From: Apricaphanius iberus
Lineage: Eukaryota; Chordata; Actinopteri; Cyprinodontiformes; Aphaniidae
Length of the DNA stretch: 64,000 bases
Assembly: GCA_028564705.1 (NCBI GenBank)
Contig: JAPXFQ010000364.1
Span: 3,162,001-3,226,000 of the forward strand
Direction: 5' to 3'
A program made the position numbers and the translations under genes. This document shows positions 1-11,100 of this stretch, piece after piece. The notes beneath the pieces are model-generated. The model did no database searches and was not told the DNA's origin. It worked only from the letters and a program-made list of their open reading frames with translations. The first letter of the stretch is position 1; each line of letters starts with the position of its first letter.

Positions 1-362
1 GAATGGAAAAATTACATTTTAAATAAAGAATTTCTAAAATAATGAAATTGTTGATTCATAGGGCTCTGCAGTTGAAAAGAATAACAGTGCAGTTGGCTTA
101 GGAGACGTTATGTAGCCTTCACTTTTGAAAAGTAATAAACTGATGAAGCTGACAAGCAAACAAGTTAAAAAAAGCTTTGAATGTTACAGTTTAGTCTAAA
201 AATGCACATCCCAGTGAATCAGTTGAGCTTCTGTTCTGAGCATCACACAGACTGAGGAATCTGGATTAATTGTTACAAACTGAGTTAATAAACCGAATTT
301 AGAAATCATTGTAAGACCTAAAGCATTAAAATAAGATGCAACCATTTGCAATAGTTGCAACT
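1..362. other. LEO1 intron, no gene seen
   Basis: AT-rich sequence lying downstream of LEO1 exon 4 in the gene's own direction, so presumably intronic. No exon with flanking AG/GT and LEO1-like sequence could be found here. It ends at the Tc1-like element boundary, where a TA dinucleotide precedes the CAGTGGGG terminus. Confidence 0.5.
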
Positions 363-364
363 TA

Positions 365-1630
365 CAGTGGGGCAAAAAAGTATTTAGTCAGCCACCGATT
401 GTGCAAGTTCTCCCACTTAAAATGATGACAGAGGTCAGTAATTTTCATCATAGGTAAACTTCAACTGTGAGAGACAGAATGTGAAAAAGAATTCCAGGAA
501 TTCACATTGTAGGATTTTTAAAGAATTTATTTGTAAATTATGGTGGAAAATAAGTATTTGGTCAATAACAAAAATTCAACTCAATACTTTGTAATATAAC
601 CTTTGTTGGCAATAACAGAGGTCAAACGATTACTATAGGTCTTTACCAGGTTTGCACACACAGTAGCTGGTATTTTGGCCCATTCCTCCATGCAGATCTT
701 CTCGAGAGCAGTGATGTTCTGGGGCTGTCGCCGAGCAACACGGACTTTCAACTCCCTACACAGATTTTCTATGGGGTTGAGGTCTGGAGACTGGCTAGGC
801 CACTCCAGGACTTTCAAATGCTTCTTACGGAGCCACTCCTTTGTTGCCCGGGCGGTGTGTTTGGGATCATTGTCATGTTGGAAGACCCAGCCACGTTTCA
901 TCTTCAAAGCTCTCACTGATGGAAGGAGGTTTTGGCTCAAAATCTCACGATACATGGCCCCATTCATTCTTTCCTTAACACGGATCAGTCGTCCTGTCCC
1001 CTTAGCAGAAAAACAGCCCCAAAGCATGATGTTTCCACCCCCATGCTTCACAGTAGGTATGGTGTTCTTGGGATGCAACTCAGTATTCTTCTTCCTCCAA
1101 ACACGACGAGTTGAGTTTATACCAAAAAGTTCTACTTTGGTTTCATCTGACCACATGACATTCTCCCAATCCTCTGCTGTATCATCCATGTGCTCTCTGG
1201 CAAACTTCAGACGGGCCTGGACATGCACTGGCTTAAGCAGGGGGACACGTCTGGCACTGCAGGATTTGATTCCCTGTCGTTGTAGTGTGTTACTGATGGT
1301 AACCTTTGTTACTTTGGTCCCAGCTCTCTGCAGGTCATTCACCAGGTCCCCCCGTGTGGTTCTGGGATTTTTGCTCACCGTTCTCATGATCATTTTGACC
1401 CCACGGGATGAGATCTTGCGTGGAGCCCCAGATCGAGGGAGATTATCAGTGGTCTTGTATGTCTTCCATTTTCTGATAATTGCTCCCACAGTTGATTTTT
1501 TTCACACCAAGCTGCTTGCCTATTGTAGATTCACTCTTCCCAGTCAGGTGCAGGTCTACAATTCTTTTCCTGGTGTCCTTCGAAAGCTCTTTGGTCTTGG
1601 CCATAGTGGAGTTTGGAGTCTGACTGTTTG
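365..1630 (-). mobile_element. Tc1-like transposon, one end missing
   Basis: A Tc1/mariner-superfamily DNA transposon remnant. The left terminus starts with CAGTGGGGCAAAAAAG directly after a TA (363-364), the expected target site. An inner repeat block (about 541-575, containing AAGTATTTGGTC) gives the IR/DR layout of fish Tc1 elements. The transposase lies on the minus strand at 581-1604. Homology stops about 25 bp upstream of the transposase start, and no matching terminal repeat is found to its right, so the element has lost its transposase-5' end and cannot be mobile. It sits in an intron of LEO1, antiparallel to none: both are read on the minus strand. Confidence 0.9.
581..1604 (-). pseudogene. 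Tc1-like transposase, frameshifted
   Basis: DDE transposase that would cut and paste the Tc1 element. The open part (581-1489) encodes 302 aa with the three catalytic regions readable: [23 protein letters not shown] and [15 protein letters not shown], i.e. D, D and E in DD34E spacing. The N-terminal helix-turn-helix part begins at an ATG at 1604 (MAKTKEL...) but is out of frame with the rest. The break maps to a run of seven A on the coding strand (1496-1502), one base too long for frame continuity. The block after the catalytic E reads NLCRELK where fish Tc1 copies normally have NLWRELK, so a conserved Trp is Cys. Family length is about 340 aa; both blocks together match that. Recently degenerated, non-functional. 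Confidence 0.88.
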
Positions 1631-1840
1631 ATGGCAGAAAATAATTGAAAAAAACACTGGGCTAAAGGAAGGTGGCTTGTGATCATGCACAGAAGGCCAT
1701 CTCAAATTAACCTCAAGATTAATTAATCCCATTTAACAGTAATCCGGAGAAACTCAATGCTTAAAGATTAACAAACGATAGCCTCGTGATCCACTTCATG
1801 TGCCTCGGGCGCTTTCATCCTCAACACCACGGGACGGTAC

Positions 1841-2049
1841 CTGGCTTCCTGGCTCCCGGCCCCTCGTCATCCGAGTTCTCCCGGTCCTCATCGGAGTAGC
1901 GATGCTTCTCCTCCTCATCTTCGGACTGGTCACTCTTAGCTCCCCCTTCCCACTTCTCATCGTCGGACTGGTTCTCCCTGCCGGAAGCTTCCCCGTTGGA
2001 GTGAGGGGTGCCCAGCACCGACTGTGGAGTCCCGGGATCGCTCTGCATG
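1841..2049 (-). CDS. leo1: LEO1 coding exon 4
   Basis: The acceptor TTCCGACCAG ends at 2050. The exon completes a Ser codon and continues [18 protein letters not shown], ...SDDEKWEG, ...[20 protein letters not shown], matching the SDDEKW/KSDQSDDE blocks of LEO1. The donor is placed at CCAG|GTACCG (1840-1839), the only GT near the point where the frame would otherwise hit a stop. This 3' boundary is less certain than the others. Confidence 0.75.
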
Positions 2050-5000
2050 CTGGTCGGAAATAGAAAAAAATTTTGAGGCGGTCAAAGAAGTGGAAACAAG
2101 GCTGACAGTTCAACAACAAAGATCCCAAAATTAAGAAATAAGCTCATGTAAACCACGAGTGAGACAAAATGTTTGCTAATAATTCCTTTCAAGTCACACA
2201 GGTATGTGATAACTAAGGACATTATTTTTCTTTTTTTCAACCTGGACCTTATTTTTTGCTAATTTTATGCTTTCTTACTCACCCTGAGAATTTTGGAGCC
2301 AGTCTGAGCCATTCAGAAGTATTTATATCCACTTCCCCCATCAGTGGACATCCGTAGAATGGGAGTGGTAGGGGCAGTCCACACTCTGCTTGTAAAAAAT
2401 TTTAATCTGCCCTAAACGCCTTAATTTTACCATATTTATTATACACTCGGACTTACGAACGCCCAGGAAGTGCTGCTGTATTTTCTTCCCGGCCGATTTG
2501 GACGTAATACAAAATAACACTGCAATAGGACCGCCAGTCCGTGTTTTGCCGCATCAGATTCGTCAGCTTTTTATTATTGTTTTATTGTTAAGCCCCCGGA
2601 TCGGCCCAGAAGACAATCAAGAAGCACTTCCGAGGCGTTCTTAAGTCCAAGGAGAATATGAACATGGTCAAATTATGGTGTTTGGGGCTGATTAAACCTT
2701 ATTACAAGCGGGCATTTGGACTGCTCCGTGCACTCCTGTTCTATGGGTACAACTGAACGAGACTGGATGTATAGATACTGCTGAACACCTCAATTGGCTC
2801 CAAACTTCTCAGGGTGAGTGAAAAAACATAAAAATTGCTAACAAATAAGGTGAAGGTCGAAGAAAAAAACGGAATTCCTATTTAACCAAAGAAAACCCAA
2901 TAAATATGTGTTTCCAAGCTGATGAAAAGTTAGCAAACCCTACCCCGTAATGACACTTCTTCTATCATCTATCAGTGTCTGGCATCAGTCTGACAAAGGT
3001 TTGCCTCCATCTTCACTTTCATCTCTCAGATGTTTGAGGGGTATCTTGACCATTTCAAATCACCCCACAGAGACAGATCAAAATCTGTGCTTTGACTAGG
3101 CCATGCACTTTCTATTTCTTATTTTTCAGCCAGTCCAATCAGTTATTTCCACAAATAGTCTCATATTTCCCCCACACACCCAAAGGCGAAATTAGTGGTT
3201 GGATTCTGTGATGGTGGGCTGGCCAAGTCCTGCTGCATCCCCAAACCAGGACACTAATGAAGACCGGACCCATGCAGTCCCTTTCTATACAAGAGACGTT
3301 TATGTCCACAGTCTAGTACTAAAACTTTAGAAACACACTCAGGAGTCCAGAAGCGGACCAGAATCAGTGTAGTAATACTCTATGGTAATTGGTCCTACCT
3401 TCTGTCAGAACGAACACTGCCTCTCTCAGAACGAGGGCTTCCACCACCAGACATCCCGCTGCTCGCCGGGCTCCCTGCGTCCGACCGGTGGCCCGCGTCT
3501 TCATCGTCTTCATCCTCTTCTCGCTGATCGTGCTCCGAGCCACTGTGCTGCTCTGCGTCGGAGTGATCGTTCTCCCCCTGGTCTGAGTGCATGCTGGCAT
3601 CCGACTGGATTCCTGACCGCTCTGACGGGTTATCGCTGCCACTGCGCTGCTCGTCTTCGCTGTCATCCCCAAACAGCTCCTGTAAGGCACAAGGGCACAT
3701 TGTGCTATGAACACAAGGAAATATTTTTTAAATGCTGGGTTTTTGTTTGAGACTTTCTTCTTTTTAATATGCCTCTACAGGTTACAAAATGGAAAATAAA
3801 TTTGATAAACTCTAATGCATTTTATTACTAAAAACATAAAATATGCAAAGAATCAAGATTTATAGTAAAAAAAAAAAAAAAATCTTCTTCATGTCTTAAA
3901 CAATTCCCTCCTGCTCGGTATGAACACTGCAGCCTTGTGTCAGGATACGCCGTCCTGTTAGAGAATATGCAACCAAGCAACTCGATACGAAGATTGTATG
4001 CGGACAAACAAATTTACACTACTCCGTAAACCGTTCTTAAAGCCTTAAAGCCCCCGTGTGTAAGAAATACCTCTAAGTAGTGGGGCGCTAAGTGAATGCA
4101 AGTGTTCTCTGGCTACTCGCCGTTATAACACGTCATTACTACTACGGAAGCTGCGGAGTGTCATAATTGTGATCATGTCAACGTCTGGAACAAGCTCGAT
4201 TGTCTCGTCAGGTGATGAGGTACAGAACCATACATAATTGGGCTTTATTTATGCTCGTTTCTTCTCTTCACCTCTCCCCCTACCCCAGACATCACTGGCT
4301 AAAACGCGTACAGCAAACAAGTTTAACCCCTTTCGGCTAACGTATTCAAAGATGGCGATGCAACATGGCAGCCTCAGATGGGGAGCGGTGCACCCTCTGT
4401 ATCTATAAACAACGTATTCTAAGACACTGGAATGCTTTCATGATAATGCAATTGTGATTAGACCTCGGTAAAATACGTATTTATGAAAGCAGTACTTGAT
4501 TTTTATTAATAAAAAGCCGACGCATACACAGCTGCCTGCTGTAAAGGCTGAGCAAGCTCTTCGCTGGTGGATACATGATCTATAGTGCAAACCTGAGGCT
4601 TGCCAGACACTCTTTGACATCCTTAATCCTTCTTCACTACAACTAAACCTTTTATCTTGAAGTTCAAAATTATCTGGAAAACTGTAAGTTAGCAGTAGTT
4701 TCTTGCATGGTTTTCTTTCGAGGTAGCTTTCTGTCTCATAAAACAATACATTTATATGCAACTGATCACTCCTCAGAATAATAAAAAAAAATTTACTTGT
4801 CACCACAGAAAGTAAGTTTCTAAAAAGTACATTTTGGCTATGACTGTATATGTGACACAAAAAAAAGTGAACCAACCTTGTTCATGCTTGGCTTCCCTGC
4901 TTCCTGGCCATCGTCGTCATCGTCATCATCCCGCTCCCTCTCGCTGTCGCTGCCTGAGGCGTTGCTGGCAGATCGAGGTCTCTCCTGCTCCGAGTCTGAT

Positions 5001-6147
5001 CCAGAGCCAGAGATGGATTCGGCTAAGCAGTAGAGAAACCAGTTTTTAATATTGACAGCGGCACAGGAGATGCACCGGTCAGGCTCTTCCTGGCAAATAC
5101 AGGCTTCTGGTTTTTGTTAAATTTGACCTGCCGGTTCAAAAATCGACTAGTTTATATATTTTTTAGGATTATAATACAGAAAAAAAAAATCTGTGCAACA
5201 GTTTTTATATCAGGTGATAGTTTTCAGTCCAACATCATAAGGAATTTACAAGACTAGATCTCAATAATCTTAGGGAAAATATATCAATGCATAGGAACCC
5301 TAACCTTACTTTGACTTGTGTTAAGCTAAAAACAAACTGTGGATCAGAGTATAAACTGTTAGTTGATTAATTTTAAGGCCAAAAACAGTGTTACTTTTGT
5401 GAACTAGGGAAATCTATAACTGAAGACCACAAAGTCAAACCTTTCACTAATTTAGCTTTTAATTAATTTTAGCCAGACCACAGAAGCATAAATTATTTTG
5501 TTTTCAAGGTTTAAACACGTTTCAAACAGCCATTACAAACTCTTAATTTAAGTATATATAATAATAGTTTTTGTAATAATAGTGTAATTGTATTCAATAC
5601 CAGGGCAACTTTATAGCAGTAAACCGAGTATATCTGTTGCAGTTAGTTCTAGTGTTCTGTATGTCTTTGTGGTGAAATGAGCATTTTATATTATTGTTTC
5701 AACGATAAATAAAATAAATTAAACAATCCTGCAATACTGTCTTGACTCCTTAATCTCTGATACAAACAAAACAGACGTTTTCATGCCTAGCGATCGCGTA
5801 AACCATAAACTTCGCTCTGCTTTAAGAAGACTTGTTTAGACGTTTGCAAACAGAAACTGATCAGACAGAAATCAACGCTGTACATTAATGTTTTTTTGTC
5901 TGCAGGGTTAAAATATCCCTACCTCTATTTTTTTATCTCGTGTACACAGAGCCGCGTTGAACTTCAACTTTTACCGATAGATCCTCAAACTCACACTCTG
6001 ATAGTCACGTTGTAAAAATATTCTCATTTCTTATAGAGACAACAGTAAACCCGACTAAGCATACAGCAGCATTTAGGGTGTTTTACTACCTCTTTGATCG
6101 TTGTCGCTATCTCCATCACTGCCGAATAATTCACCCTGGTCCGCCAT
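1841..6147 (-). CDS. leo1: LEO1, PAF1-complex subunit, 5' part (4 exons)
   Basis: LEO1 is a nuclear subunit of the PAF1 complex (PAF1, CTR9, CDC73, RTF1, LEO1, WDR61), which travels with RNA polymerase II and supports elongation and co-transcriptional histone modification. Four exons are visible, all with consensus splice sites and matching phases: 6147-6090, 5022-4877, 3679-3399 and 2049-1841, together 694 nt or about 231 residues. The protein opens [19 protein letters not shown], continues with the Ser/Asp/Glu-rich segment and the strongly conserved [12 protein letters not shown] block across the exon 2/3 junction, then repeated SDDE motifs in exon 4. This is the acidic, disordered N-terminal half; the folded PAF1-binding core is encoded beyond the left edge. 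The start is chosen because MAD.+LFGSD matches vertebrate LEO1. The gene is divergent from TMOD3. Confidence 0.92.
2215..2879. repeat. Fold-back (palindromic) MITE-like element
   Basis: A long imperfect inverted repeat: the arm from 2215 to about 2530 is repeated in reverse complement at about 2590-2879. For example ACTCACCCTGAGAA (2278-2291) is answered by TTCTCAGGGTGAGT near 2805-2819. Left and right arms align almost throughout, including TTTGGAGCCA and GGACTTACGAACGCC blocks. A related copy of one arm lies at 14321-15065. It is in LEO1 intron 3 and has no coding capacity. Confidence 0.8.
3399..3679 (-). CDS. leo1: LEO1 coding exon 3
   Basis: Starts exactly at [10 protein letters not shown] after a CTTACAG acceptor and ends AGAAG|GTAGGA in phase 2. 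The rest is Ser/Asp/Glu/His-rich ([19 protein letters not shown]), then SRSERG-like Arg/Ser near the end. Matches the vertebrate LEO1 N-terminal half. Confidence 0.92.
3680..4876. other. LEO1 intron 2, mostly unique
   Basis: AT-rich intron. A segment at about 4047-4400 starts TTAAAGCCCCCGTGTGTAAG and is GC-richer than its surroundings, resembling one end of a TTAA-type MITE. No matching second end was found, so it is not called separately. No exon seen. Confidence 0.4.
4877..5022 (-). CDS. leo1: LEO1 coding exon 2
   Basis: Acceptor CTGCTTAG at 5023-5030 side, donor AAG|GTTGGT at 4876. The exon takes the single base left over from exon 1 and ends in phase 0. It encodes [19 protein letters not shown], then a run of seven Asp, then ending PSMNK. 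Low complexity, Ser/Asp/Glu-rich. Confidence 0.9.
5023..6089. other. LEO1 intron 1
   Basis: AT-rich intron between coding exons 1 and 2. No RNA gene, exon or identifiable mobile element could be supported. Confidence 0.5.
6090..6147 (-). CDS. leo1: LEO1 coding exon 1
   Basis: Encodes the first 19 residues, including the LFGSD motif, plus one base of codon 20. The ATG at 6147 sits in AAATGGCGGAC. The donor reads AG|GTAGTA (intron GT at 6089-6088). Confidence 0.92.
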
Positions 6148-6215
6148 TTCTTCCAAACTGTTGGGAGAGCAGTTCTTCAGGAAGTGATCACCGGGCAGCA
6201 GGAAGTATTTTTACT
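6145..6215 (-). promoter_or_regulatory. leo1: LEO1 promoter / 5' UTR
   Basis: Directly upstream of the LEO1 ATG are two CAGGAAGT motifs on the plus strand (about 6178-6185 and 6200-6207), which fit the ETS core (C/A)GGAAGT. The start codon lies in AAATGGCGGAC, close to the YY1 consensus. No TATA box is seen, as expected for a housekeeping gene. Factor binding is inferred from motif match only. Confidence 0.4.
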
Positions 6216-7890
6216 GGGTCACAGCATGCTGCCGTAGTAACCTATGTCAGGCGGCAGGGGGCGGTATTTGACACGAAATTAGAACTTCGGCCTGTGAGTG
6301 AAGCAACTTCCTAAATATCATAAAAATCCCTTTGAGAGTTTGTAAATTTGTCTAATTTCAAAATAAAGAAAATTATATATATATATATATATGTAATATA
6401 TTTGTATAGAGATTTCAAGAGGGAGAAATAAAGCCAAATAAATACAAAAATTAAGAAAAACAATATCTTTTTTTTTTTTATCTCTTAGCAACTTTTACAT
6501 TTTGTAAAGATGCATTAATTTCCTATTATTAGCCTACATATGTATGCATGTCATTATGTATAAAAGCTCTGTTAATTTTCTTCTAAAAATATTTTTGGCT
6601 AAAACAGAAAAAAATGTAAAATGCTAAAAAAAAAAGGAAAAATGCCATTTTATAACAAATATCTGAACGAAAAATACAGGTTGGTCAGAGTTATTATCTT
6701 AACAATCTTCTACGCATTACTCTCTAATAGAAATGTACTATTTAAAAAAAACTATCCGGCAATTAACTATATATATGCATAGCAGCCACATGTTAATGGC
6801 ATATTAAAATCATAAATGGAGAAAAACAGATGTTCAGTGTCAATCAAATCCACAATTCCAGTTCAATCAGTGGGTGAGCCTATATGGTCACCTTATGTAT
6901 AGGTTTAATAATGCAAAAATATGATACTCCATTAATCTAATTTCCACGTATCACTATGCCTTCAGGTTTACGTTTATTGATACTCCCATTTATTCATAAT
7001 ATTTCAAAGTTCCACTTACGTCTTAAGTTAAAGTGAATATCTCATGTGAACGAAGGACATACACCTTTGTATGATGTAATTGATTTCCAAAATTTGTTTA
7101 TTCTACCCTTCACAAATGAGGCCTATATAATATCATTTTCAGATGTCACAATGGTAGTCTGCATTAGTCTGCATTAAGCAGTTGTATCGAGAACTGAATT
7201 TTCTTGGTTAAAATGTACTTTCACAAATTAAAACTTAATATTAACCTAAAAAAGTATGGTGAAAAATGTGGTTTTGAACTCCAAAGTGTTTTAGACAAAG
7301 TTCAATTGATGCACAGCACAGAGTAAAAGTTTTAAGCCACACCTTATTTCATATATTTGTTGTAATCCTTTGCAGTCTTTGTCGTCTTACAGTTTATGGC
7401 CTTCTGAATGCTGTAAAAAAATTATTTGTTGGACTATGATTTCACTTTCATTTATTCCCTACCAAGTCATTGTGTTTGACAATGGCGGCATAGTGGATAG
7501 TGTGTTCTGAAATAAAAGAACATTAACAATTGGAGGACAAAAGATGATGTGTCAAATTGACAGTCAGTGTGGCAAAAACTAGAGCAGAACTGGGAAAATA
7601 ATCCAACGAAAAGAACGGTATTAATTACCCTGCTGTGTATGATCTACTTCATGGCTGGTTTCCTGTTGATAGTTGATGTTTTTTTAATCACTTTTGATTA
7701 CTTTAAAAATAGATAAAAAATAGTCTGACTCCCTTGATTAAAAGTGTAGATTTGATTTTTGAATAAAAATGTATTATACGTCAAATGTCATAAATAATTT
7801 TAAAATATTAATGTGTTTTATGTATATTTTAAAGTTATGTATTGCAATTAATATAACAAAAAAATTAGAAGTATTTTATTTTATTTTATT
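6215..7890. other. LEO1-TMOD3 intergenic spacer
   Basis: Very AT-rich spacer between two divergent genes. It holds a short TA run near 6374-6392 and poly-A/T tracts. No gene, RNA or well-bounded repeat was recognised. Confidence 0.5.
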
Positions 7891-7960
7891 CGTGTGAGGG
7901 CGGGACAAATTGGTTTATGTGGGACGTTCTCTCTTTCTATTGGTTGCCTTGACGTCAATC
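7890..7960 (+). promoter_or_regulatory. tmod3: TMOD3 promoter: GC box, CCAAT, CRE
   Basis: A sharp change from AT-rich to GC-richer sequence at about 7890. Within 60 bp are a GC box GGGCGGG (7898-7904), ATTGG (reverse CCAAT) at 7909-7912 and 7939-7943, and a perfect palindromic CRE TGACGTCA (7950-7957). These precede a non-coding exon ending at 8112. Motifs are seen directly; binding by SP, NF-Y and CREB/ATF factors is inferred. Confidence 0.55.
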
Positions 7961-7989
7961 ACGGAGCCCATCTGTTCCTTCTTCCTGTG

Positions 7990-8112
7990 TTACCGCCCTT
8001 GGTTGGACCGAAGACAAACCACACACACACACACAGTAGTCCCCTTCGCCGCAGTCACTCCAGAGTCTGGTGCTATTCGGAGTTTTACCCAGCGACTTGT
8101 CTTTTAACTCAG
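7990..8112 (+). other. tmod3: TMOD3 non-coding exon 1
   Basis: Probable 5' UTR exon. The 3' end is a strong donor, AACTCAG|GTGAGG (8112/8113). The 5' end is a guess placed downstream of the promoter motifs. It contains a short (CA)n run at about 8020-8035. The next exon begins at 13084 with a CCCGCAG acceptor just upstream of the coding ATG. Confidence 0.5.
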
Positions 8113-11100
8113 GTGAGGAGAACACTTCCATTGGGTGGACAAATTAACCCTACATGTAGTGTTACGGTCAGCTGTTGAATAATACCGCTGTCGGGTTTAG
8201 CTCAGCGGCTAGCGACTTGACTCGTCTGGAAAGGTTAGCGTGTTAGCTCCTACATCTCTTTCACGGTGTTCTGCATCCGATAAATGAAGGCTAGTTACCA
8301 GCGAAAGTGGCCCACCAAAAGCTTCGTTCGGTTGTAACTTTTACATAACTAGGGGTGGGAGAATTCGCCCGGTGGTGTTAATTGCCATCAACACATTTAT
8401 TGAGAGTTGTAAGTCATAAAGATGTCAGGAGGAGTTAGCATACGCCTTTCGATAGACTGTTTTTCCCCAGAAGATGACAGCTACGGTGTCATTAAAGTAT
8501 CACTCCTGGGGTCCAGGTCTATGTGTGATTAGTAGTGCTTTCTGGTATGATTTTATGTCGGGGCTTCTGGGATTTACGATTAAACAGATTTGATCTAAAG
8601 TAAGGTTGATTATTATATTTTTTTAAATGTTTTTGGCCATCGCAGTTGCATATTATAATGAACAGGGTGCGTTTTCTTTTTGTGTTTGCCTGTTGGGCTG
8701 AAACGGGCGTTTCAGGGTTTCTAAGTTGCATTCTTCCGGTGGGATGACTCACACCATTGTGGATGTTTTGGGAAAGCTAGTTTAAAAAAAATCAGTTTTA
8801 TTGATTGTAAGAAAGGTAAGAGAGGCCTGTTTTTACATTTTCTCAGCGAGTCTTTAAACTCTCTCCCTGCTTAGGAGCTGAAGTGAGCCTGTTTTTGTGT
8901 GTGCGCTGACAAAAGGCATTAAACTGCGAAGCTGAGTGGTGAATGAAGGGTGTGGCCCAAGTCTTAGAGAAGATAAGTTTTTCTTTAAAAACCTGGTGGC
9001 CTTTTGTGTGCTGCGAGACAGGTAGAATAATATCAGGTAGAAATGTGTTTGGCTGGTTGCTGACTTGAGATTTCTTCTTACTGTAACCACGTTATTCAGC
9101 AAAAGAACAACTGGTCTTTGTTTTTATCCGCATACCTTTTCATTGGGGAGTGAAGCCGGGCATTGTGCCAGGAAAGTGAACTGGAGCATTAGTTTGAGCA
9201 TAGGAATTAATTCTCTGAAGCTTCCGGCAAACCTGCAAAATGTACACTCTGACGTCTGTGTCAGCTTTTGGTGAAGAAGTACAGGATCCCTCTTTGTCTA
9301 TGGGAGTATACAGTGGATTTGGGCTGCTGGGAAATATACATATCATACGTATTTGTTGGACAAACATTGCACTTCCTGTCTGGAAGCTGTTAAGTTTATA
9401 CAAAACCCAAAGAAACACGTATGCTTGTGTTGGTGCCTCATAAAAGTGATGTATTATTATTTATATATCTGCTGTTTCTGTTAGGACACAATTTCCTTTT
9501 TACGATCAGATGAGATCGTATCTTGTTGCTATCTCCGTCCATCTGTTTTCTATCATTTTTCTCTCATCGCTGTTCGCCCCTTGGAGAACGCTAAATAGAA
9601 ACGAGCAAACGAGTAACAACAGAGAGGAGAGTAAAACTGGAGGAGGAAGTTCAGTGCTGAGTCCCTTGGTGTTTAGAGCTGGGTTATTCTAATAATAGTC
9701 TATTTCTGTATGGTTTGGGCATTGTTGCATTATGCACGTTAAGTTGAGACAACTTGGATAGTATGAAATATTTCTAGATAGGAGTGTTGAAGTGAATCTT
9801 TTGTTTTCACTAACAGGGGTCTTATGCTTGCCCCTCAAGATTACTCTGATTGTAGCTGTCTGGGGGGGGGGGGGGTAGAAAACATGTTGCCTGTCGAATG
9901 ACATTAACTTGTTAGGTTTGTGGCTGTTTTTACTTGTCAGAGTCCACCAGTCAGCGGAGGAAAGGTCGCAAGTTCGCTGCGATACTGGCGTCGAGCCGTC
10001 TGTTGTTGTCCTGAAGGATTAACGGGGAGGAGAGGGAGAAAGGAATCAATCAGGTCGAGCGAAAGTATCCTCTCAGTGTCTGTCCACCCCAGCTTGAGCC
10101 CACCCTTTGCCATCATTATCCCCGTGTGCATGCTCCATTACTCCTCCGTCTGCACACTTGAAACCGCTGGGCCACACTTCCCACACAAACGGCCGAGGAA
10201 CAGCATGAATAATGCATCTTGATAAGAGAAAGTTGGGCAGTACTGACATAAATAGTGTTTCTTTTTAACCTAATCTTGGTTCAAGAGCCTTAAAAGTGTT
10301 CTTATTCTACTTATTGAATATGCAAAGCATCTCTTTTGTGAAACAAGCTGCGAGGATCATAGTACTGATGTTTGAAGACAGCACAGATGTGTTTACTGCA
10401 TGATTTAGTTTTATTTGCATATTATTTGGATTCATCAGTTTCTTTTTGGCAAACGAGTAAAGTGGAAAGTTTGTTGATTTAGCACTAGGGAGCCGGTGAG
10501 AATTCTGAAGAGAATCATGAATTTGATCAAAACAGGCACGGAGTTAGTTTATTTGACCAAAAAATGAAGCAAAAAATATATGGCATGATGAATTTCATTT
10601 GTTTTAAAGACAACAACAACACAACAGGATAAGGTCTGCTAAAGTTAGTGGTGGTTTTGGTCAACAGTCCAGCTTTAGATGCATAGGATAATCTTCCTGT
10701 TCTCTCTGTCTGGTAATCGTGTGTGAATTTGGATAACCTTTTTTTTTTTCAGTATCTGTTTGAATTAGTCACTTTCCAAACCACAAGGCACAGCTAAATG
10801 CAAAGTAATAAAACCCCACATTCAGAGTGAAGTTAATTGAAGTGCATTAAATTCGTTTTTCTTGGTTTAAGCTCCAGCGCAGCAGAACGTTTGTCAAAGA
10901 TTAATGCTGCAGATTGGAGGTGTAAATCTTCACAAGTATCACAATTCGATTACAGTTATAATGTAAACGATTCAATATCTCGATGCCTCACGATTATTTC
11001 ATTGGGATTTGTTTTCAGTAATTATGTTTTAATAATACCATTTTCCATTAATAGATAGATGTCAGACATTTGTTTTTGTTATTTATCAAACATTTGTCTG

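Noticed and set aside
675..1631. 318-aa open frame on the plus strand
   Set aside because: It is the antisense of the Tc1 transposase and shows no protein family of its own.
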